From: Bacteroidota bacterium
GTDB taxonomy: Bacteria; Bacteroidota; Ignavibacteria; UBA10030; UBA8401
DNA length: 7,430 nt
Reading direction: 5' to 3'
Assembly: GCA_025355705.1 (NCBI GenBank)
Contig: JANXZD010000413.1
Span: forward strand, 1 to 7,430
The position numbers were made by a program, and so were the translations under genes. Below the pieces are notes generated by a model, which saw nothing but the letters and a program-made list of their open reading frames with translations, searched no databases and had not been told where the DNA came from. Positions within the stretch are counted from its first letter, which is position 1, and every line of letters starts with the position of its first letter. Shown piece by piece: positions 1 to 3,864 of this stretch.

Positions 1-21
1 AGTTTGAGCGACTGGTTAGAA
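1..21 (-). other. partial attC site of cassette 1, cut by window edge
   Basis: Read on the minus strand, positions 21 to 15 give the core TTCTAAC, and the L'' side CAGTCGCTCAA follows toward the window edge. The same core, inverted, starts this cassette at 419-425, and CAGTC(A/G)CTCAA is shared with the complete attC at 419-580. The core lies 15 nt after the cupin stop codon, where cassette attC sites normally sit. The R' half is outside the window, so the next cassette is not visible. Confidence 0.75.
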
Positions 22-36
22 CACACGCAGTATTAT

Positions 37-381
37 TTATTTGAGTATTACAACTTCTTCGGGAACAACAAACAACATTATACAACCAGTTTTTGAAAAT
101 ACTGAATGTGTATCCCCTGGAGATGTGTAGATATAATCGCCTGTCACCAATTGATTTGGACCGAAACGAACCTCTCCTTCAAGAACAAATACCTCCTCAC
201 CTCCAGGATGGCTGTGGTTTGGGTAGGAAGCGCCAGCTTCAAACTTTAATAAAAATGTAGGCGGGCGTTTCGCTACATTATCATATCGAAGAATTTTTAC
301 ATAAATACCGCTTGTTTTCACTCCTTCTTCTATTAAAGGAATCCATTCAGTTTTAGATGTATTTACAATGTGAGGTTTCAT
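37..381 (-). CDS. small cupin-domain protein (ChrR-like), cassette gene
   Basis: A complete 114-residue single-domain cupin. Cupin motif 1 is canonical: G50, five residues, H56-S-H58, three residues, E62, six residues, G69. Motif 2 is P88-G-D-T-H92. The expected metal ligands are therefore H56, H58, E62 and H92, so a metal-binding fold in the cytoplasm is likely, as there is no signal peptide or membrane segment. It resembles stand-alone relatives of the ChrR C-terminal cupin and of small cupins that bind or modify small molecules; the substrate cannot be told. The start ATG at 381 has only a poor ribosome-binding site (an A-rich leader), and the stop lies 15 nt before the attC core, typical of cassette genes. 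It probably depends on transcription entering from the upstream cassette. Family assignment is solid; function is unknown. Confidence 0.88.
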   Translation of the reverse strand: MKPHIVNTSKTEWIPLIEEGVKTSGIYVKILRYDNVAKRPPTFLLKFEAGASYPNHSHPGGEEVFVLEGEVRFGPNQLVTGDYIYTSPGDTHSVFSKTGCIMLFVVPEEVVILK

Positions 382-418
382 TTTTTTTTCAAGTTATGTG
401 ATAATTTTTATTCGTGTG

Positions 419-580
419 TTCTAACGGACTGGAACTAAGCCGCGTGGTAACGTTCCAGCGCGTGGATTATGTTTTTAAATTTAAAATGCTGTTTCGTAAC
501 GTATGTTGTATTTAGAAATATCAACACTTGAGTAAAAAGCGCGCCGCGGTTACCACGTCGGCTTGAGTGACTGGTTAGGG
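419..580 (-). other. attC recombination site between two integron cassettes
   Basis: On the minus strand the site runs from core CCCTAAC (580-574) through CAGTCACTCAAGCCGACG to CGGCTTAGTTCCAGTC and core GTTAGAA (425-419). The arms at 437-451 and 549-564 pair over 15 bp, with a single unpaired base at 558 (A on the cassette-coding strand, T on the opposite strand). An unpaired A after AAGCCG is also what I recall in aadA-type attC sites, and it sets the orientation on the minus strand. The variable loop of about 97 nt is AT-rich. At 162 bp it is longer than most described attC sites (about 57-141 bp). This is direct sequence evidence combined with known attC architecture. Confidence 0.9.
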
Positions 581-1592
581 CGCAGAAATATTTTATTTTA
601 TGTTATTGTCGAATAAATCAGTGCCACCAAATTAATGATTGTTAAACATAAAGAAATCACAAAAGCACTAAATAATGGTAACACCCAATCGTTATCTTGC
701 GCGTTAACAAATGATACAAAAGACAAATAGACCAACGCCAATAATCCGGCAATAAAGAAAACAATTGTAATCCATCTTGCACCAAATAACTGATGGAGTC
801 CAGTAAAAATCAGTTCTCTGACTCCAAGTTTTGGCGATGATGTCACTATTTCAGGTACTTTTAATATAGGATTGATTGTCCCTTCAAATATTTTCCCATC
901 TAAGGTAATATCGTAATCTAATGGAATCGATGTATAAATCTCTAATTCTACAAATTCATCAGGATTCATAATTGTTGGTAAGTATTCAAATACGCCAGAG
1001 AATCTCCTTTCCTTTATGTTTATAATTGCTTGGCGTTGACCAGCGGATGATTTCGATACAACATCTAAGAGAAATGGGAGATTTAGGCTATCTTTATTCG
1101 CAAAACTGTTCATTTCCCCATTTGATATTTTGAATGTCAATGGACCATCTTTGAAATCTTCGCGGTCGATAGCTTTAGAGCCGGAGTTTTTTATATATAA
1201 AACACTTCTCCATAAATCTTCAACTTGCTTGCCATCAAACATAATTTTTGATTTTGGCTTTAGTGAAGATGTAAAAAAAACCAATGTTGAAGGTTTTGTA
1301 TAGGAAACAGAAATTTCCTTTTTCTGTTGAGAGATGAAAATATTTAAAATGAAAAGCAGAATAGATACAATAATTGCAATAATACCAAGTATATTCCCTG
1401 GCCTTTTGTACCAAGGTTGTAGCTTCATTATTTCTGATTTCTCTTTTCTTAATCGATTTTCATCATTTAGAATTTTTTTAAGACGTTCGTATTCATCTGT
1501 CCATCCGGATGCATTTTGGTACACATTTTCCATAAAATCACCTTAGAGTAATTTATTAATATTTCAATATCCGTTTTGAAACTGCGCCCTAA
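425..1592 (-). mobile_element. integron gene cassette 2 (membrane protein), complete
   Basis: An 1168-bp cassette on the minus strand. It begins TTAGGGCGC right after G1593 and ends with the G of the distal attC core at 425. The start core GTTAGGGCGC (1593-1584) is exactly reverse-complementary to GCGCCCTAAC (583-574) at the beginning of its attC, as expected for an excised circle reopened at G^TT. It carries a single ORF in attC orientation, 59 nt after the start boundary, with the stop 17 nt before the attC core. Both features are typical of cassettes. No integrase gene is in the window. Confidence 0.85.
598..1533 (-). CDS. three-helix membrane protein of unknown function, cassette gene
   Basis: A 311-residue protein I do not recognise. 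Residues 12-38 are charged and possibly coiled. A first transmembrane helix spans about 47-68. Residues 70-250 form a soluble, mostly beta-predicted domain including VLYIKNSGSKAI (112-123), which looks like an immunoglobulin-like edge. Two closing helices lie at about 254-276 and 283-308. With the basic stretch KRP before helix 1, the central domain is probably outside the cytoplasm; this is inference. Start ATG 1533 is well supported by AAGGTGA at 1544-1538, the best ribosome-binding site in the window, so the gene carries its own translation signal within the cassette. No enzyme motif is visible. A sensor or anchor role, or a defence or stress function, as in other cassette membrane proteins, is possible but unsupported. 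Confidence 0.8.
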   Translation of the reverse strand: MENVYQNASGWTDEYERLKKILNDENRLRKEKSEIMKLQPWYKRPGNILGIIAIIVSILLFILNIFISQQKKEISVSYTKPSTLVFFTSSLKPKSKIMFDGKQVEDLWRSVLYIKNSGSKAIDREDFKDGPLTFKISNGEMNSFANKDSLNLPFLLDVVSKSSAGQRQAIINIKERRFSGVFEYLPTIMNPDEFVELEIYTSIPLDYDITLDGKIFEGTINPILKVPEIVTSSPKLGVRELIFTGLHQLFGARWITIVFFIAGLLALVYLSFVSFVNAQDNDWVLPLFSAFVISLCLTIINLVALIYSTIT

Positions 1593-1603
1593 CTAGTGAT
1601 TAG

Positions 1604-1650
1604 GTCTACTCGGTAGACTTTGTACTCATTAGGGAGTACATTGTCTACCG
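1604..1650. repeat. strong palindrome at the edge of the cassette array
   Basis: CGGTAGAC (1611-1618) pairs with GTCTACCG (1643-1650), and TGTACTC (1621-1627) pairs with GAGTACA (1634-1640). A TT/TT internal mismatch separates the two stems and a 6-nt loop, ATTAGG, closes the hairpin, giving 15 base pairs in all. A further copy, GTCTAC at 1604-1609, can pair instead with GTAGAC at 1613-1618, so two alternative folds exist. The palindrome starts 10 nt from the cassette boundary. It may be a protein-binding site, a degenerate recombination site or a weak terminator (a T-rich stretch follows at 1661-1665 on the plus strand). Its role is unknown. Confidence 0.7.
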
Positions 1651-1691
1651 GAATTAATTATTTTTCTCATTATTACAAAATCAGAATCGCT

Positions 1692-1722
1692 CAAATGTAA
1701 TCTATTTTTCTTCCTTCAACAA
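1692..1722 (-). promoter_or_regulatory. candidate Bacteroidota-type promoter reading into the cassettes
   Basis: On the minus strand TACATTTG (1699-1692) fits the TAnnTTTG -7 element. TTG lies 17 nt upstream (1719-1717), or 20 nt upstream when the preceding TTG (1722-1720) is used. Transcription would start near 1685, pass through the palindrome at 1650-1604 and reach the membrane-protein gene at 1533. It is in the position where a cassette promoter (Pc) would be expected. Evidence is motif match only; such AT-rich motifs also occur by chance. Confidence 0.4.
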
Positions 1723-1761
1723 TACATATTACAGGTAATTTTGCAGGGTAGGGGTTTTGGT

Positions 1762-1893
1762 GCGGGATGATGTTATTTTATGGATTCCCGCTAGTGCACG
1801 CTGCAAAGGGATCCTCCGAAGGAGTCCTTCGGACCTTCGGGGTTTGTTTTGGCATCTAAAAACATTATGAAAGATGCTGACATTCGTCAGCAT
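1762..1893. repeat. cluster of short intergenic palindromes
   Basis: Three palindromes lie close together. GCGGGA (1762-1767) pairs with TCCCGC (1786-1791). TCCGAAGGA (1815-1823) and TCCTTCGGA (1825-1833) form a near-perfect palindrome, followed by another CCTTCGG copy. ATGCTGAC (1874-1881) and GTCAGCAT (1886-1893) form an 8-bp stem with a 4-nt loop. The style matches dispersed REP-like intergenic repeats common in this group, such as the AGATGCTGA...TCAGCATGAC type. A 91-codon reading frame across this block on the minus strand is an artefact. Apart from the two flanking promoter candidates I see no gene between 1534 and 2024. Confidence 0.55.
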
Positions 1894-1942
1894 GACGATA
1901 TTATTATATTTCAAATTAAGATACCACCGAAGAATACTGCTG

Positions 1943-1973
1943 TTTGACTTTATTCCAAAAATCTGTATCTTTG
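1943..1973 (+). promoter_or_regulatory. candidate promoter of the porV-like gene
   Basis: TTTG (1943-1946), 19 nt, then TATCTTTG (1966-1973): a full match to the Bacteroidota consensus TTTG-N17-23-TAnnTTTG. It can also be read as a sigma70-like TTGACT, 16 nt, TATCTT. The start point would be near 1980, leaving a leader of about 135 nt before the ATG at 2117. The match is good at both elements and the direction fits the downstream gene. Confidence 0.6.
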
Positions 1974-2002
1974 AATAGAACAAAGGAGATACAAACCAGA
2001 AC

Positions 2003-2100
2003 AATTGTTAGAGTTTTTAAAATAATGATCTCAGTTTCAATTATTTCTCTAACAATTTCAACCGAATTTCACTCAAGCGTTGGAGAGGGATTCGGTTTTT
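2003..2100 (+). promoter_or_regulatory. leader with exclusive stems and terminator-like hairpin (possible attenuator)
   Basis: Stem A pairs AATTGTTAGAG (2003-2013) with CTCTAACAATT (2047-2057), a perfect 11 bp. Stem C pairs AACCGAAT (2060-2067) with ATTCGGTT (2090-2097) and runs into T2096-T2100, like a weak intrinsic terminator only 16 nt before the start codon at 2117. Stem B pairs TCTCTAAC (2046-2053) with GTTGGAGA (2079-2086), 8 bp with one G-U pair. It uses the 3' arm of A and crosses C, so B excludes both. A plus C versus B is the layout of a terminator/antiterminator switch. The pairing is visible in the sequence; the regulatory role and any trigger are inferred. Confidence 0.45.
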
Positions 2101-2120
2101 CCATTTTTGAGGCGTTATGA
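2025..2120 (+). CDS. possible 31-residue leader ORF overlapping the porV-like start
   Basis: ATG at 2025 opens a 31-codon frame that ends in TGA at 2118-2120. This overlaps the downstream ATG as ATGA, the classic arrangement for translational coupling. The peptide starts MISVSIISLTIS, is rich in Ser (7) and Ile (5), and ends FSIFEAL. It has no domain. There is no good Shine-Dalgarno; GAG at 2011-2013 is distant and sits in stem A. The start codon is in the loop of stem A, and translation would run through stems B and C, so ribosome movement could decide which stem forms. A frame this short can occur by chance, so it is a weak call. Confidence 0.25.
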   Translation: MISVSIISLTISTEFHSSVGEGFGFSIFEAL

Positions 2121-3172
2121 AATTTCGATGTGCAGTTTTTCTGATGATGATCGCTGCTTCAGTGTCGTATTCCCAAACATTCGGGAAATACGCCGGTGAG
2201 TTTATGACCATTGGTGTCGGCGGAAGAGCACTCGGAGTTGGAAGCGCTTACGCTGCGCTTGCAAACGATGTAACAGCATCATACTGGAATCCCGCAGGAC
2301 TTGCACGTATTGAATATCCACAAATTGCACTTTCGCACGACGAGCGGTACGGTAATCTGATCAATTATGATTACGCAGCATTTGCTTTTCCTTCCGGAAA
2401 GAATACGACCAATCTTGAAACACAGGAAAAAGAATTCAACGCCGCATCGTTCGGCATCAGTATTATCCGGCTTGGTGTGGATGGAATCCCGGATACGCGA
2501 AAAGCGTGGGCAGATAGTAACGGAAATAAAGTATATGATGAGAATATTCGCCCGGATTATAATGCCATCACATTTTTTAATGCCAGCGATTGGGTAGCAT
2601 ATTTTACTTATGCTAAACAATCTTCTGAGGATTTATTTTACGGCGCGAATGTAAAACTCATCCGCCGAAATATCGGAGAATTTCACGGAACCGGAATAGG
2701 ATTTGATGTAGGATTACAATATTTGGCAACGGAACGTTTTGTGCTTGGCGCAAATCTGCAGGATGCGACAACAACATTGGTGTCGTGGAATACCGGAACG
2801 AATGAACTCATCTCTCCGACGTTAAAACTCGGAGCAGCGTATGTTCTTGAGATCTTCAATGGAAAACTTACACCGGCGGTTGGAACCGATGTTCGTTTTG
2901 AGAACAGAAGATTTTCCGCAGTTGCGAATGTGGGACCGATCAGTTTCGATCCGCAAGTGGGGATTGAATTTGATTATAAAAATATTGTTGCCGTCCGTGC
3001 AGGATACAATGACATTGGGAATCTGACGCTTGGTGCCGGTATCCATTTGCGTAAACTTGATATTGATTATTCATTTGCAAAGTTTGACGCTGCTGATCAA
3101 CTCGGGAACACGCACCGCATTTCGCTTCGGCTGACGATTGAAGAAGAAAAGTATCGTCGTGGTGCGGAATAA
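2117..3172 (+). CDS. PorV/PorQ family outer-membrane beta-barrel protein
   Basis: A 351-residue exported barrel protein. A signal peptide spans residues 1 to about 19 or 20 (MKFRC, hydrophobic core, cleavage near SYSQ). The mature N-terminus has the family hallmark: a glycine-rich GVGGRALGVGSAYAA segment followed by NDVTASYWNPAGLA (about residues 50-63). Repeated amphipathic strands of a FadL-like barrel follow, including GTGIGFDVGLQYL, LGANLQD and VAVRAGYNDIGN. PorV proteins act in type IX secretion as cargo shuttles, but this lineage has many paralogues with unknown roles, so a T9SS role is only a possibility. Start ATG 2117 is preceded by TGAGG (2108-2112). The lipoprotein gene follows 76 nt downstream on the same strand and is probably co-transcribed. 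Expression is likely set by the promoter at 1943-1973 and the structured leader. Confidence 0.85.
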   Translation: MKFRCAVFLMMIAASVSYSQTFGKYAGEFMTIGVGGRALGVGSAYAALANDVTASYWNPAGLARIEYPQIALSHDERYGNLINYDYAAFAFPSGKNTTNLETQEKEFNAASFGISIIRLGVDGIPDTRKAWADSNGNKVYDENIRPDYNAITFFNASDWVAYFTYAKQSSEDLFYGANVKLIRRNIGEFHGTGIGFDVGLQYLATERFVLGANLQDATTTLVSWNTGTNELISPTLKLGAAYVLEIFNGKLTPAVGTDVRFENRRFSAVANVGPISFDPQVGIEFDYKNIVAVRAGYNDIGNLTLGAGIHLRKLDIDYSFAKFDAADQLGNTHRISLRLTIEEEKYRRGAE

Positions 3173-3201
3173 ATCTGCTCATGCGATGAACGGTGGTTCA
3201 C

Positions 3202-3314
3202 TGTCATTTCGAGGAGTGGTGCGAAAAGCACTGCGACGAGAAATCCCAATGATAAAAAATAGTAACAAGCTGAGATTCCTCGTTTACCACTTTGTGGCTG
3301 CGCTCGGAATGACA
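3202..3314. repeat. REP-like imperfect inverted repeat overlapping a gene start
   Basis: The ends are TGTCATTTCGAG (3202-3213) and CTCGGAATGACA (3303-3314), reverse complements except for one position. Inner segments also match: ACGAGAAATCCC on the left and the inverse of GAGATTCCTCGT on the right. A central AT-rich spacer lies around 3250-3268. The TGTCATTYCGAG...RAATCYC pattern is a widespread dispersed palindromic repeat in FCB and other genomes (recalled, not searched). Here the right arm and spacer are read as codons 1-22 of the lipoprotein gene. Confidence 0.7.
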
Positions 3315-3842
3315 ATACTCGGGTTTTTTCTCTCTTCCTGTTCCTCATCGATTCCTCAATCGCGAACCTTTGCACCTCAGGCAAAAAAAACTCTACCGCC
3401 GGTATCTGTTGTAAAACAATTCGTACCTGATGGTTGGGCAGATATAACATCAAAATCCAAACGGCCGGAGATACAATATTGGCTTGTGAACCGCAACAAT
3501 TCAGCAACAATCGTTCTGCGCGAACTTCAAACTGATTCCTCGTCGCAACAGTCTTTGATGTATGAAGATTTGAATGTTATCGGCAATATCTCTCTACTTA
3601 CAAAGATTCCGGACAACAATCCTGATTACCGTGTTACGCGAGCTCCTGTTGTTATTGACAGTAAAAGGAATTTTCTATCGTTTGCGTACTCCGAAAAAGG
3701 ATTGTTGCGCCGTGTTATTGTCTTTAAGAAGCAACAAAAGTATTTCGAGCTGGAATTGATGCAGGAATTGACTTCCGCGGAGTTTGATGAGTTGACGAAC
3801 GATCTTGTTACATTTGCTATAACATTATACGAACGACAATAA
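3249..3842 (+). CDS. lipoprotein of unknown function, signal peptide derived from a repeat
   Basis: From ATG 3249 the protein has 197 residues. Its lipoprotein signal has a basic n-region (MIKNSNKLR), a hydrophobic stretch (about 10-28) and the lipobox L28-S-S-C31, followed by three serines, so lipidation at C31 and anchoring in an envelope membrane are expected. The mature part contains VVKQFVPDGW (about 55-64) and alternating beta/alpha segments, vaguely like a small PsbP/Mog1-type fold, but I do not recognise the family. Start choice is uncertain. ATG 3186 would add 21 residues that are plainly translated repeat, ATG 3309 leaves no basic n-region, and a TTG at 3138 lies inside the porV-like gene. 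The only ribosome-binding hint is GAG at 3238-3240. Codons 1-22 lie inside the palindromic repeat. It is probably in an operon with the porV-like gene. Confidence 0.75.
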   Translation: MIKNSNKLRFLVYHFVAALGMTILGFFLSSCSSSIPQSRTFAPQAKKTLPPVSVVKQFVPDGWADITSKSKRPEIQYWLVNRNNSATIVLRELQTDSSSQQSLMYEDLNVIGNISLLTKIPDNNPDYRVTRAPVVIDSKRNFLSFAYSEKGLLRRVIVFKKQQKYFELELMQELTSAEFDELTNDLVTFAITLYERQ

Positions 3843-3858
3843 AGATGTCTGACATCTT
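3842..3858. terminator. short hairpin between converging genes, possible bidirectional terminator
   Basis: AAGATGT (3842-3848), loop CTG, ACATCTT (3852-3858): a perfect 7-bp stem in the 22-nt gap between the lipoprotein stop (3840-3842) and the cyclase stop (3865-3867). Only short T-rich stretches follow in either direction (TTTT at 3868-3871 is further off), so termination would be weak or Rho-assisted. Confidence 0.45.
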
Positions 3859-3864
3859 CAACAA

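Larger units (their letters stand above)
1..424 (-). mobile_element. integron gene cassette 1 (cupin), partial
   Basis: On the minus strand the cassette starts at TTAGAACACACG (424 downwards), immediately after the G of the G^TT core. It carries one gene in the same orientation and ends in an attC whose first core is the reverse complement of its start: CGTGTGTTCTAAC recurs at both ends, inverted. This self-complementarity is the signature of a cassette that can circularise. There are 43 nt from the boundary to the ATG. Only the first part of its attC is inside the window. It is visibly AT-rich compared with the genes on the right. Confidence 0.8.

Noticed and set aside
1..600. Two similar repeats read as IS or transposon ends
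   Set aside because: The CAGTC/GTTAG repeats have the order, arm pairing and unpaired base of attC sites, there is no transposase and there are no target duplications.
1334..1546. A 70-codon plus-strand frame over the cassette membrane-protein gene
   Set aside because: It is antisense to the N-terminal part of a better supported gene that has a strong ribosome-binding site.
1729..2004. A 91-codon minus-strand reading frame
   Set aside because: It runs through the palindromic repeats and the rightward promoter region. Its residue pattern (PRRSEGLLRRIP) is the usual translation of dispersed repeats, and it has no start signal or domain.
2060..2100. Stem C as a simple terminator of an upstream gene
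   Set aside because: No plus-strand gene ends upstream of it; it lies downstream of the promoter candidate at 1943-1973, so a leader element is a better reading.
1593..2116. An integron integrase gene or recognisable attI
   Set aside because: No tyrosine-recombinase motifs or suitable open frame exist here; only short repeats, promoters and a leader are visible.
3138..3248. Upstream extension of the lipoprotein frame from a TTG inside the porV-like gene
   Set aside because: The added residues are the tail of the previous gene out of frame plus translated repeat. They would bury the lipobox far from the N-terminus.
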